DNA of 64,000 nucleotides from Timema cristinae (GCA_039000515.1 JBCFYV010011164.1:31445433-31509432); one strand, 5' to 3'; positions 21,796-33,665 are shown, counted from the first letter of the stretch. Program-made: numbers and translations. Notes: generated by a model not told the origin, from the letters alone.

Positions 21796-22829
21796 AGGCG
21801 TTTACACGGGGTAAGTAGAGAGCAAGTTAAGTGTGCAAGTCACTTGCATCACATTACTTGTCCTGTGTGATGACTTGCTTAATATTAGAGGCAAGGCAGG
21901 TAGTGAAGCAAGCCACTAAGTCAGGCAAGTGAATAAAAACCTTTTCTATTTTCGAGTGCAGCTGCCTTCCCCCAACCCACAAATATTTCAAAGGCAAGCT
22001 ATCTGCCTGTTAACTTGCTCCTTTGGAACAGGCAGTGACTTGTAGCCGTATAAAGTGCGTGCAAATGGAGCGTGTTTCGTGTGGTATTTTTGTAATTTTG
22101 TGTTTTTTCTATAATATTAGTGTCATCATTCTTGTGAAATAAAAGCTGACAAGGTGGAGTGATGAGCTAACTTGTAAATGTGTTAATCTTTATAAAGAAC
22201 ATGAATGTTTATGGAACATGGAACAAGCAAGCTCGAAATAGTACATGGTTGAACATTGTGGAGGTGATGGTATTAGAAGGTTTCGGTACAGAGGATGTCA
22301 AACAGAAAATTAAAAGCCAAGAAAAGGCTAAAATGAAAGGATCTCATAGGTCGGGAGCTGGTGCCAGCGCTGTTTATATACGACCAATTAAATGGTTTTA
22401 TATGATGCAAAACATAATGCTGCAAATTTAAAAAGAAAAACGCTCAGTAAGATGGTAAGTGTATATATTTATTATCACAATTAAATTTTAGTGTATACAC
22501 TATTTTAATTACAAAAATAATGATTTCATTTATTGCTTCCCTAATTTATCACAGTAATAAAAGTATTAGTCAACATTATTAGCTTAGTTAAGGAAGAACA
22601 TTCTATGGTTTTATCTCTACTATATATAGACATACTAGCCAAAAACATACTTGCAGTTTAACTATAACATATAACTTACTGTACTTTTACTATAATAAAT
22701 ACTATAAGAATATAGAAAAGGGGTTTCCTAGTTCAATGCACTTGCATTTGCTACTTGCTCATGTAAAAACAACCAAGTAACCTGCTCACTTGACTTGCCT
22801 CCCTACTTACCCCATGTAAACACACCTTT
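21796..22829 (+). mobile_element. PIF/Harbinger-like element
   Basis: The ends are inverted repeats: TTTACACGGGGTAAGTAGAG at about 21801 and, inverted, TTTACATGGGGTAAGTAGGG ending at about 22820. Both continue into CAAGT(T/C)AAGTG. Subterminal CAAGT/ACTTG words are dense. The inside carries a MADF (Myb/SANT-like) gene typical of Harbinger accessory proteins; no DDE transposase remains. It starts about 190 bp upstream of the PRMT9 ATG. Confidence 0.75.
22150..22431 (+). pseudogene. MADF-domain protein of the Harbinger element
   Basis: TRWSDELTCKCVNLYKEHEC then LWNMEQ in one frame (22150-22235), followed after a one-base shift near 22235 by STWLNIVEVMVLEGFGTEDV, KQKIKSQ and IRPIKWFYMMQ. The pattern EH.CLWN...W..I...M...G..DVK.KIK is the MADF DNA-binding domain. 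A frameshift makes it non-functional as read. Confidence 0.75.
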
Positions 22830-23401
22830 AGGATTTAAGGATAAATAAAGACACTATAACCACTGTCGGATTAGACCTCTTTGTTATTTAGATATTACTT
22901 GTGTATTTATGAAGATGTATATAACTAGGTGCATAGGTTGTATTTCATATTATATTGATCGATGTCGTAAATCATGCACATCAAGATCGAACTTCAATGA
23001 TTTGTAAACAAAATTAAAGTTGGATTGGATTACATTTCAACTGAAGTCTTTTAAAAAAACACGATATTTTCCCATCGAACTCTGTAATATAACCGGATGA
23101 GCATCTGTGGCTAAAATTTTGGAGCTGTCGTCTACATACTATTGTGTAAGAGAGAAGGAAACTTTCTGGTATCTCTTTCTCTCTTCCACCCATTAAAGGC
23201 AATGTGGCATTTGGACATCGTTCATTTATTTGATTGAATATATGAGATTTATCAATGTGTGATTTGTTAAATGAAATAATTAAGTTAATAAAATATTTGA
23301 AGAGCATAACGGAGTTCAAAACTGGATATCTTATTCCTTTAACAAGTTGGTATAGCCTAATATAAATATATATACGATGATTTTTGAAGAAATCTCGCTT
23401 G

Positions 23402-23562
23402 TAAGGCTTTACCTCGTACCAGAATTCTATCTTAGAGCTGTGTTTAGTTAAGATAAAACTCCTTCCAAAAAGAAATTTCTACTTCCGTTCTAAATGGTCG
23501 TTTATCCCAACCAAATATTATATATATATGAGATAGTATTCTGGTACGAAATAAAGCTTTAT
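23402..23562. mobile_element. Short TIR element (MITE), about 160 bp
   Basis: TAAGGCTTTACCTCGTACCA at 23402 and the inverted TAAAGCTTTATTTCGTACCA at 23562 are terminal inverted repeats that continue as GAATTCTATCT / GAATACTATCT. No coding content. The family is unknown. Confidence 0.75.
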
Positions 23563-23644
23563 TGATTGGTATTATTACTAAAATTAGGGTTTAGTAGATA
23601 CTGTACTTCCTACAAGCCAGCCTAAATTATTATTTGGAGGTAAG

Positions 23645-23975
23645 ACTTCTACACAAAGTATGTCATTCAAATAAATGTAATACAGTTTTTAGCTAACTTG
23701 TTTCATTATAGTCATCGAACTTTCAACATTGTATGGTTTATGAAAGATATTCAAGATATGAGCTAACTTTAAAAAAATAAATGGTAATAAAATAATAATT
23801 CTTTCTAGAAGCCTATAACCTAAGTAATAGTTTAAATGTATTGTAACCACACAAAGTTTGTCATTCAAATAAATGTAATCAAGTTTTAAGATAACCTATT
23901 CATAATATTTATCGAACTTTCAATATAATATGGTTTTTGAAACCAATATACAAGCTAAAAGCCAACTTTAAAATC
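23645..23975. repeat. Pair of diverged direct repeats, period about 200 bp
   Basis: ACACAAAGTATGTCATTCAA (23651) recurs as ACACAAAGTTTGTCATTCAA (23850), and ATCGAACTTTCAACATTGTA (about 23715) recurs as ATCGAACTTTCAATATAATA (about 23910). The second unit ends inside the copia RT relic, so this may be duplicated sequence of that old element. Confidence 0.7.
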
Positions 23976-24275
23976 GTGGTTTAAGCTCGTAAATAGTCTC
24001 ATGTACACTTTTTCCTTGATATCGCCATGTAAAAAAGCACTTTGAATGTCCATTTGATGGACTGGTAAACCTAACTTATTTGTAACATTCAATATAATAC
24101 GAAATGTTGTATTTTTCGCAACAGAAGCAGACACATCATACAAATCAAAACTTTCACTTTGCTGGAACCCTTTGGCCACCAACCGTGCTTTAAATTGAGA
24201 TAGGTTTCCCACACTGACATGTTTCACGCTGTAGACCCACCTACAATCTATGACCCATTTGCTTTCTGGAGCTCA
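23955..24275 (-). pseudogene. Copia-type reverse transcriptase fragment
   Basis: The minus strand encodes the N-terminal part of a Ty1/copia reverse transcriptase: PESKWVIDCRWVYSVKHVSV, FKARLVAKGFQQSESFDLYD and LPVHQMDIQSAFLHGDIKEK. The phrase normally SPVAK reads SASVAK. The catalytic YVDD part and everything 3-prime are missing. The first part (upstream of 24228) is in a different frame. It is clearly unlike the intact copia at 24724 and belongs to another, older lineage. Confidence 0.8.
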
Positions 24276-24568
24276 AAGAAACTTAAATGGGTAGTAAATA
24301 TTTAGATAATACAATAATAAAAACATTGCATAAGGATGTGATACAAATAAAGACATGCAAACATCATTCGAGATATTATTAATGATTTCAAATACATATC
24401 CATGTCAGTATTCCTGCCTGAGGAGCTCCGGTTAGGAAACAATACTAAGGTACCGTAATCCATAAATTTAATGTCGTGTTCTTTAATGAGACAAGTATTC
24501 CATTGGTAACAACAACAACAACCACAAATATTAAATTAATTTTGTCACACAAAGACCAAATTCATTAA

Positions 24569-24660
24569 CCATGTGGACAAATCATATCTGACCAGAACTG
24601 TCCCATCTCTGGACCAGATATACCCAGATCTGGTCCAGAGCTGGCATTTTTCCACATGGG
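24569..24660. mobile_element. Miniature inverted-repeat element, about 92 bp
   Basis: The ends CCATGTGGACAAAT and, inverted, CCATGTGGAAAAAT flank an internal 12-bp perfect hairpin (TCTGGACCAGAT / ATCTGGTCCAGA) with a short loop near 24620. The whole unit can fold on itself. No coding content. Confidence 0.65.
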
Positions 24661-24723
24661 TAAGATTCTTGTTAATTTAAATCAATATATATGATATTTA
24701 TTATAGATATGGATGATATATAT

Positions 24724-24959
24724 TGTTGATGTATTTTAACATCTTTTTATATTATTTGATAACTTTTAATTTTTATCTCTCATCCTTTGCTAACGCAGCA
24801 CCCCAACAATGGTTAAATCAAAATCCCTAAGGCAACTGTAAGTAAACAACCATACGCACTATAAAAAATGAATGTATCGCTTCCTATCGCTAAACAACGT
24901 TTTGAATAAACTCTAATAATTGTGAAACCAAAAGTGCCTTTTTATTGCAAAAACCAACA
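24724..24959 (+). repeat. Copia 5-prime LTR
   Basis: Begins TGTTGATG and ends CCAACA. It has a TATA-like box (TATAAAAAA at 24860-24868) and AATAAACTC at 24905 as a candidate polyadenylation signal. It is identical to the 3-prime LTR except at 24862-24863. Confidence 0.95.
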
Positions 24960-24977
24960 GGTTATGGGCCCAGCACG
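24960..24977 (+). other. Primer-binding site, initiator-Met tRNA internal fragment
   Basis: GGTTATGGGCCCAGCACG starts directly after the LTR. Copia-lineage elements use this internal half of initiator methionine tRNA rather than its 3-prime end (established for Drosophila copia), which fits the pol type here. Confidence 0.8.
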
Positions 24978-25089
24978 TAACGACATTAGTGCGTGATTGA
25001 TTTTGTTAAAATAAATTCACTTGGTGCGATATTTTTGGAGAAAATCCGACGAGACATTTTGAGGTTAGGACGACGCCGCCACGCTCACA

Positions 25090-28000
25090 ATGGACTCGAC
25101 GAAGATTATCAACGTTGGACTTCTGGAAGGAAAAGGAAACTGGAATACATGGCGATATAAACTGAGCATTTGTTTACGAGGTATCCCCGGAGCGACAGAC
25201 GTAATTGAAGGCAGGTTAGTCAAACCAAGGGCGTTGTCAGATGAAGCGACCGCGGCACAAAGAGCGGAGTACCAGACATCGCTCGACGCTTTTAATAAGG
25301 CAGACAGCCATGCGTTGATCGTTTTAACCGCAAATATGACGGAAGAGACACTTCAGAAAATAATGCGTCTCAAGTCAGCCCGGGAGGTGTGGCTCGAACT
25401 GCACAAACTCTTCGACGGCGTCTCCGAAGACAAGGTTTACAATTTATGCCTTAAGTTCTTTAGTTATGAAAAAGCCGTTGAAGATGATATCGCTACGCAT
25501 GTCTCAAAATTAAAGAATTTGTGGAGCGAACTAAAGCAGGAAATGAGTAACGACGCCGAGCTAACCTCAAATTTGCCAGATTTATTTATGATCTGTAAAA
25601 TTTTAGGTACGTTGCCTGAAGATTACTTTTCATTCAAGTCGAGCTGGATGCTGATGTCAAAAGCTGACAGGACAATCGACAATTTGACGAACAGCTGTGT
25701 GCCTACGAGAATGCACTGAAAGGCAAACAAGAGTCATCTCAACAAGAAGCCCTCTATGTTAATTCGTCAAAGCAGCCAAACAACTCGCACAAGAATCAGC
25801 AAAAGGGTGACAAAAAGAAATTTTGCACCTACTGCAAGAAGAAAAATCACCTAGCAAAGGTATGCAGGAAGCGAATCGCGGATGAAGCACTTGGCAACAA
25901 AGCCAGCAACTCGGAAAATCCGGAAAAGGGTGCAAATATGATCCTGACTACGGTAGCCTCGACTGTGATGAACTTGGAGTGCAACTCCAAGTTCTGGTAT
26001 GTAGATAATGGAGCAACAAGTCATGTTTCTAATAACAAAAATATTTTTAGGACGTTCGAGTCTTTTTCTACAAACCACACAGTGATCACAGCGAATGGCG
26101 TGAAGGTTGCGGCTATTGGTAAAGGCGACATTGACATCGAAGCAGAAGTCAACGGCAAGATGCACAAGCTCACGTTGGCTGATGTATGGTGTGTTCCCGG
26201 GATCCAGAGAAATCTATTCTCAGTCCTTGCAGCGCAGGATAAGAACAAGGAAAGCAGGTTCATCTCGTCTCCAGAGGTTTGCAACTTCATCGTCAACGGC
26301 GAAGTGAAACTGACTGGAGTTCGTGAGCGGTTTGGTGGACTCTACAGGCTGAATGTGAAGAACGTGAACGACATTCCATCCAATGAAGTCAACGCAACAG
26401 AAGCAAACAATCTTCTCCAACTTTACCATGAACGATTCGGACATCAGAACAAGCGACACGTGAAATCCCTTCTGGACAAGCTGGGAATTCATGTCAACTT
26501 GGACAGTGAACTTTGTGAAGGCTGCGTCTATGGCAAAGCTCATCGTCTGCCTTTCGGTACGAGGTCTAAGACAACGGAACCGGGAGAGCGGATTCACACA
26601 GATGTTTGCGGTCCATTCAAAGAGTCCATGTCAGGATACTTGTACTTCGTCCTCTTCAAGGATGACTACACAAAGTTCAGGACCATCTACTTTTTGAAAG
26701 AGAAGTCCGAAGTTGCAGAGAAGTTGGCTCAATTCGTTGCGGAAGTCAAGACTCTTGGACACAACATCAAAGAGCTGCTAAGCGACGGTGGCAAGGAATT
26801 CGACAACAAGCATGTCAGAAAAATCCTACAAAAGGAAGGAATTGTTCAACGCATTACGATGCCCTACACTCCAGAGCAGAATGGCTCCAGTGAAAGAGAG
26901 AACCGCACCGTGGTTGAAACTGCTCGAGCAATGATGTATGCTCATGGAAAGCTGCCTCAGATGCTTTGGGCCGAGATGATCAACACAGCAGCCTATGTTC
27001 TCAACAGGACAGGACCTTCCCGAGTTGATGGAAAATCTCCCTACGAGTTGTGGCATGGCAGTAAACCAGGTCTGAAACATCTTCGGGTGATCGGATCTAC
27101 CTGCTATCCACACATTCCAAAACAACAAAGGAAGAAGATGGATCCAAAAGCAATCAAAGGAATTCTCATCGGATACGACAAAGACGACGGCTACAGGATC
27201 TTCTGTGAAGAGGAAGGAAGACTCATCAGATCAAGAGATGTCATCTTCGAGGAAAAGGTGCTAGAGCATAAAATCGACAACTATCTTCCGGAAAGTCTCG
27301 ACTCTGCTGCTGAACCAGTGGATTCAACTTCTGAAGAAAGTCAAGAAGATGATGACAAAACGCAAAGCGAAGAAAATGATGATGAATTCTGGGATATGAG
27401 TACTGTTGATGAAGAAGAAGGTCTAGATGAACAAGTTCCAGATAGTGCTCCAAGTCCAGATGAAGAAGCCATCGTCAAGCGCCTTCGTAATCGTTCGTCG
27501 CTCAAACCTCCAGAGAAATATCAGGACTTCGTGATGCTTCTCTCTAGCCCTCTTCAGGAACCTGGATCCTACAAAGAAGCCATGCGATCGGATCAGCAAG
27601 ATCGTTGGAAAGAAGCTATGAGTCGTGAGATGAAAGCTCTTGAAGAGAACAAGACTTGGGAACTGGTTGATCTACCCCCAGGAAAAAGAGCAATCTCGAA
27701 TAAATGGGTCTACCGGATCAAAACCAACGCCGATGGATCGATTGATAAATACAAAGCCAGACTGGTCATCAAAGGCTTTTCACAGCGGAAAGGAGTGGAC
27801 TACGATCAAACCTTCAGTCCAGTTGCAAGAACATCAACTATAAGAACTTTACTCAGTGTTGCTGCCAACGAGAAGATGAGACTAGCACAAATTGACGTCT
27901 CAACAGCATTCCTCTATGGTGACCTCCAGGAAACCATCTACATGCAGCAACCTGAAGGACATAGTGATGGATCCAACCGGGTTTGCTGCCTGAAGAAAAG

Positions 28001-29081
28001 CTTATATGGACTGAAGCAAGCTCCTCGATGCTGGAACAAAAAGTTCAGCAACTACATCGTCAGCTTGGGATTCAAGCGAAGTAAAGCGGATCCCTGTCTG
28101 TTCGTGAGACAAAAAGGACAGAAGAAGATGTTTTTCGTTCTTTACGTTGACGACGGACTGATTGCAGCTGAAGATGAGCAAGAACTTCAGAAGTTCATCA
28201 ACGATCTGAAAAAGGAGTTCAAAATCACCTCCATGCCGGCGTCTTATTTTCTAGGATTGGAAATCAGCCGAGAAAAGGACGGATCAATTAGTGTGAGCCA
28301 GAAACACTACACGGAGACCATACTCGAGAGATTTGAAATGACCAACTGCAAAACTGTATCTACTCCAATTATCAAGGACAACGATGCAGAAGAAAGTCCT
28401 CCAAATCCTGACTTCCCCTACAGACAAGCTGTTGGAGCACTTATGTTCTTGATGTGCGGCACACGACCAGACATCGCATATGCTGTCAGCGTGGTGTCCA
28501 GAAACCTCGAAAATCCAACCAACCGTGATGTTCAGAAAGTAAAAAGGATTCTGCGGTATCTGAGAGGAACGACAGACTACGGACTGATCTACAAATCCAA
28601 CCTGGAAAAAGGTGTATTTGATTGTTTCAGCGATGCAGATCATGGTGGCTGCCTAACTACAGGACGCTCTACCTCAGGAGTGCTCTGCCGGTACTCTGGG
28701 GCACCTATTTCGTGGATGAGTCAGCGACAAGCCTCTGTTGCCATATCCACAACCGAAGCTGAAATCGTAGCTGCCAGTGAAGCTGCGAGAGAGATGCTGT
28801 GGACCAAGCGGCTTCTGAGCGAACTTGGCCATCTGAAGTCGACACCTACTCTGCAAGTTGACAACGAAGCAGCCATCCGGCTTGCACAAAATCCTGAGTT
28901 TCTTCGAAGAACAAAACACATTCGGATCAGACACTTCTTTGTTCGCGAATTGGTCACCGATGGAGAAATCAACATTTTAAAAGTTGACACTCAAAATCAG
29001 CTCGCGGACATTTTTACAAAACCATTGTTTTCAGTTCATTTTAAATTTTTATGTAACAAAATGGGAGTTTACAAGTTATAA
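25090..29081 (+). CDS. Copia gag-pol polyprotein (one-base gag frameshift)
   Basis: Gag starts at 25090 and reads cleanly to about 25682. A base is missing in the TTT run 25683-25685, after which the same protein continues in the pol frame without a stop to 29081. Domains: gag; CCHC zinc knuckle (C-x2-C-x4-H-x4-C, 25824-25868); then, numbered from the Met at 25938, protease (DNGA at residue 23), integrase HHCC zinc-binding region (residues about 164-195) and core D222-D283-E319 with D35E spacing, reverse transcriptase (YVDD at 736-739), and RNase H (SDAD, TEAE, DNEAA). This is the copia order, integrase before reverse transcriptase. Gag and pol are one reading unit, as in copia and its relatives. 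One restored base would give one continuous frame; whether the break is real or a consensus error is open. Confidence 0.95.
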
Positions 29082-29093
29082 AATAAGGGAGAG
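29081..29093 (+). other. Copia polypurine tract
   Basis: AAATAAGGGAGAG immediately precedes the 3-prime LTR. It is the expected primer for second-strand synthesis. Confidence 0.8.
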
Positions 29094-29329
29094 TGTTGAT
29101 GTATTTTAACATCTTTTTATATTATTTGATAACTTTTAATTTTTATCTCTCATCCTTTGCTAACGCAGCACCCCAACAATGGTTAAATCAAAATCCCTAA
29201 GGCAACTGTAAGTAAACAACCATACGCACTAATAAAAATGAATGTATCGCTTCCTATCGCTAAACAACGTTTTGAATAAACTCTAATAATTGTGAAACCA
29301 AAAGTGCCTTTTTATTGCAAAAACCAACA
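29094..29329 (+). repeat. Copia 3-prime LTR
   Basis: Same 236 bases as the 5-prime LTR except that the TATA-like patch reads AATAAAAATG (29231-29240) instead of ATAAAAAATG. The change can also be read as two opposite homopolymer length errors. Confidence 0.95.
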
Positions 29330-29432
29330 TATATGATTGATATATATATATGTAAATAATAATATGATATATATATGTAAATAATATATATGAGATATAT
29401 ATATTATATATATGTATGATATAATGTTATCT
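29330..29432. repeat. TA-rich microsatellite
   Basis: Interrupted (TA)n with repeated ATATATGTAAATAATA words. Together with 24680-24723 on the other side it was one TA-rich tract before the copia insertion. Confidence 0.8.
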
Positions 29433-32400
29433 AATATATTCATTTCTGTGTAGATGACAACCACTGTTTACTGTAATAACAAACAATACTGAGAAAACAA
29501 TAGTAATAAATATAATAATGAACATTGGACATAATGTCAAATTTTTACTATTTAACACAAAGCCAATATAATTTATTCTAAAACATAAAACAGTACGAAG
29601 GAGCAAATGGGACCCAACAAGGTAATATTAAGTTTACCATAATGAATACCATATTAACACTACATAAACACGCACAATAAAACTTACTTACCTACGCTAT
29701 AGCATTAGGAAATCGAAAGTTAATTGCTGCACTTACAAAAGTACTCTACCTATCAGTATCTTGAACTATTTCACTACGCCCTATCTCTTTCAGGTCCATT
29801 CTAATGTTATCTTCCTAATGGTCTCTTTCCATTGGTTTTGCCAGTCAATAATCAGAACACAGTTCTATATTCTCCGATTCTCACTGTATGTCCTGCCTAT
29901 CATAATCTGTGAGACTTGATTATCCCAACGCTTCCTTGTAATGAGTAGGTACGGGTATGTAACTCATCATTGTGTAGCCTCCCCCACTACTCAGTAGCCT
30001 AATCCATTTTTAGACCAAATATTTTCCTAATCACCTTGTTTTTTTTTCTTCGTGTAAAATAAGAGACCATGTTTAACATCCATAGAGAACCACCAGTAAA
30101 ATTATTGTTTTATATATTATTACTGGTTGCATTCCTTGAAAGCAGGTGAGATGTCAAAAACTTACTGACCTAGTAGTATCATGCTTTTCCCAACTGTATT
30201 ATTTTTCTATTTTCTAGTTTGATATTGTTATTGCAGATTAAAATTTTTCCCAAAAATTGTAACTTACTAACCATATCAAACGATATGTTATTCTTAGCAA
30301 TCTATAAATTATTACTCTCAATCTGTGATCGCTTTGTGATAATATACTGTCTTGGTCGTTCAAGCGTTCACGTATAAACTTATTTCCTTACTAACCTCTA
30401 ATAAAATATACGCATTTATTTGCAACAGCTTCCTTACTATTGCCCAACAAAGCTAAATAATATTTGCATCATAATAGCTGCAAGGTACCGTTTAACATCA
30501 ATCCTTCTTTACTCCATGCTTAGTGAATACAACTGTGTAAGACCATACTCAAGTTAAACCAATAGAGTGTCCACCAATGGTAATAGTGTAAATACTGTCG
30601 AAAAGAGTTTAGAGAGTGTGATGTAAGCACAATGAGCCCCTCAGCCATTAATCTCACTTTTATAAACTGGAGATGCTAATTATTTTGTCAAGTATATCCT
30701 CATTTGTCCTCATGAGGCTGAGTTTTAGCCCGTTATAGAATCATTGTTTCACAGAAAAATTCTGGAAGCATCGAGGATTAGATCTTGGACCTCTGGATCT
30801 GTAGCTAGGAACTCTGATAATTAGACCACAAATTCGGTCTAGTTAATCATAATGCGTAGCTAATTTGACAAATGGATAAGTTTTATTTTCTTAGTTATTA
30901 GTATCAGGTATGTACCTATAGATCTCACTCACTACCATGAAAATTAACTAGTTACTGTTTGCCCAGAAAAAAATGTATAAATAAACGAAATCTTAAAATA
31001 TGATCATGGGCGCTCCCTCCCATTCACTCGGTGGTGGCAAAAACTATGTCAGTACCAATGATCTCTCCCTAGAAAGGTGGCACTAACTGATGAAACTTGG
31101 TTAGAATGAGCCCTCAAATAAAACCTTTACCGCCAACTTTCACAATTCAGCCGTGGTGTGTTGACTGGTTTGATCCAATAGAATCACGTTAGAGCTGCGT
31201 TGGTGTATAGCAGTCTTAGTTCTCGGCATTACCAGCAAATTAGAGCTCAACAGAAACAAACCATAACTTTACAGGTTGTTACAACCTGATGCGTGTCCTG
31301 CTGATCACCATGAGGAAGGTATACTATTATATATTGCCATGTGGTACTCCTCGTCTAGTTATAGTTTCCTAAGCAAGGGGAGAGCAGTGAGTGGGCTGAT
31401 CCCTGCCGGTGATACTCGATACAAACTTTCACTTAAACACATGAGCCATTGACGCACTCACAATATTTGTATTAAGCTATTGTTTATTTCGAGAACCTAT
31501 CCTTGGCTTTCCCTATGGCTTCCATTGTCCAAAAACCTCTTATTATTCCAGGCCAAGTGTCCCCTTTTCTCTCCAGGGCTTATAATAATTAAAACATGGG
31601 CTCTTCAGCTCCCTTCCTTTTTTCGCCACGATGGAAGCATCAGGGGATAACGAGTGGTGTCTCTGTTTTTCACGAAGGCACTGCTATATGGCATTGTCAG
31701 TTACTTACAAGACATTAAATAACTATATCAGTTTAATAAGTAGGTGTTATATGCAGTAACTTTATTTTACTGAGACTGGGTTTATATTAATGCGTAACAC
31801 ATAGCAAATAGCACGTAGTGCGCTAGAGGTTTAAACAATTTTTTTTAGTGATAGCGTTTATAGAAGATACATAATGAATACTGTATTGCACAATTAATTT
31901 AACTTTAATGTTATATTCATTATATATGGGGTTGAGAATAGTAAACCCTTTAACTTGATACGTATCAACCAATGATAATTCTAGAGGAGGTTTTAGCTAA
32001 TCATTATTAGTGACCATTACATACAGCAAAAAAAATATCTTATGTTCATATTTGAAATGTTTTGTGGTAGCCATATTTATTTGTTAGTATCAAAATTCAT
32101 TTTTCTTAGAATCAATTACTACGAATGTTAATATGACTGCAAATAAACCTACATATATCACCATTTTAATTATATTATTAATAAGTGCACAGTGATAATA
32201 TTTTAATCGTGACAATAATAAAATTTAAACTAAATAAAAATAAAAATTTAATTATTATAATACAGGCACCACTTAAATGTGGTCAATTTTATCTTTCAAA
32301 AGCTACAGTTTAATGAACTTGATTGTTTCAATTAAACACTCAAGCCTAATTTAAGAAAATTTAAATAGCCTACTCGCTCTACCGCAAAGAGGCTAGGTCA

Positions 32401-33016
32401 ATTTTAGTGAATAAACAATTCGATCGATTTAAGTATATTTTAATCAATACCTACGTTTTATCATAGACCTGCAATGTTCACTATGCACAATTAACTAAAG
32501 ACTATGGGTTATGCAAAAGATAATTATAAATCTAGTCTTTATTAGCAGAGACTCTTCTATCATTAGTTCTCATTTGATGAAACATATCGAGTACAAGAGT
32601 GAACTCCATGAATAGCACGCAAACCATTTAAATTAAGGCTGGGGTTATATTCATTCATAATGCATGACTAATTGTAAATAGTGCGTGGCGTACAGTGCAA
32701 AACTAATAAGAAATATGTAACGGTGTCTAAAGAAACGTAATGCTTAAAGTATTTAATTCGATTGTATTTTATTCATAGAATATTGTTTTACCTCTTTGAG
32801 CTACTAAATAGGGTATCTAAAAAATACTTCCCTTAAAGGTTCACTCGAAAATAAACATTAATTAAACGAACTTTTAAAACTCGCCTAAGTTAATGGGTAT
32901 CTATGATATTAAACCAATATTTATTTTTATGTGTTTCTCATTTTATTACTTTCACGAATAGTATGGTAGAACTATTTTCAACAACAGAATATAAATGTTA
33001 TATTTCCCGTTTTAAG
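29433..33016. other. Intergenic region upstream of ARL6IP1
   Basis: No coding region is supported. The stretch 31000-31260 is less AT-rich and could hold a promoter or untranslated first exon of ARL6IP1, but no splice pair could be assigned. About 30720-30835 resembles an old tRNA-derived SINE on the minus strand (GAGGATTAGATCTTGGACC). Confidence 0.4.
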
Positions 33017-33665
33017 CAGATCGCACACTTTATCACAACAAAACGCCAGATCAAAACAGAAAGTAAATAGTTATTTCTTTGCACACTGGATCCGATCAGG
33101 TTGGAACAGATTGTCAGTCTGGGCTCAGTTGTAGACAGGTCACAAGTCTGGCTATAATACCGTAGTAAATTTGTAATATTGTTTGATGTTTAGTTTTAAA
33201 GAATGTAGATCTAAATATAGAGTGTTTTAGTAAAGAATGAGTGATGAGGTAGCACTGGTTGTAACATTGACACTTGCTGTGGAAGAATGTGACAAGGAAG
33301 AGCAAGCTAAGAAGAGACTTTGGTTGCATAATACAAATGTGGGGCATAGCTGACATATAAGCTTTTCACCCAAAGACATTTTTTTATTCAGCAATGAATA
33401 GCTACCAAACGTACAATGGCAACAAAATAACAGTATGACGGTTACAGTCTAGCGTGTCTTAAATCAGATAAAGGGCAGTCTACGCATGTGCAACCCTTCG
33501 GAATCAGGCAAAAATTGCTCAACGAGAGAAATCTTCTAGCGTGATCAGCTATTCTGAGACGCTGGAACTGGTCTGAGATGACTCAGTGTGTGGGTTTAGA
33601 TTTAAATACATGGTTTTCTTATTTTTCTGATCTGGCATTCTGGTCTGATCTAGTGTGCGATAAGC
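33017..33665. mobile_element. TIR element, about 650 bp, non-coding
   Basis: CAGATCGCACACTTTATCAC at 33017 and, inverted, CTTATCGCACACTAGATCAG at 33665 form terminal inverted repeats, extended by GCCAGATCA on each side. Subterminal GATC-rich words recur at 33088 and 33540-33590. The frame at 33114-33356 has no family resemblance. Superfamily not determined. Confidence 0.65.

Larger units (their letters stand above)
24724..29329 (+). mobile_element. Full-length young Ty1/copia retrotransposon
   Basis: Two 236-bp LTRs (24724-24959 and 29094-29329), each TGTTG...CA, flank a primer-binding site, one gag-pol reading unit and a polypurine tract. A 5-bp target duplication (TATAT) lies at 24719-24723 and 29330-29334. 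The LTRs differ only in one patch (24862-24863 against 29232-29233), so insertion was recent. The element landed in a TA-rich tract. The pol frame is intact for 1047 codons. The only defect is a one-base loss in gag, so a functional parent copy probably exists elsewhere in this genome. Confidence 0.96.

Noticed and set aside
23014..23319. A 101-codon minus-strand reading frame
   Set aside because: No recognisable domain, no splice context and no family resemblance. Frames of this length are expected by chance.
25683..25700. Programmed gag-pol frameshift site in the copia element
   Set aside because: The break is upstream of the gag zinc knuckle, has no evident slippery heptamer, and fits the homopolymer-loss pattern seen in host exons.
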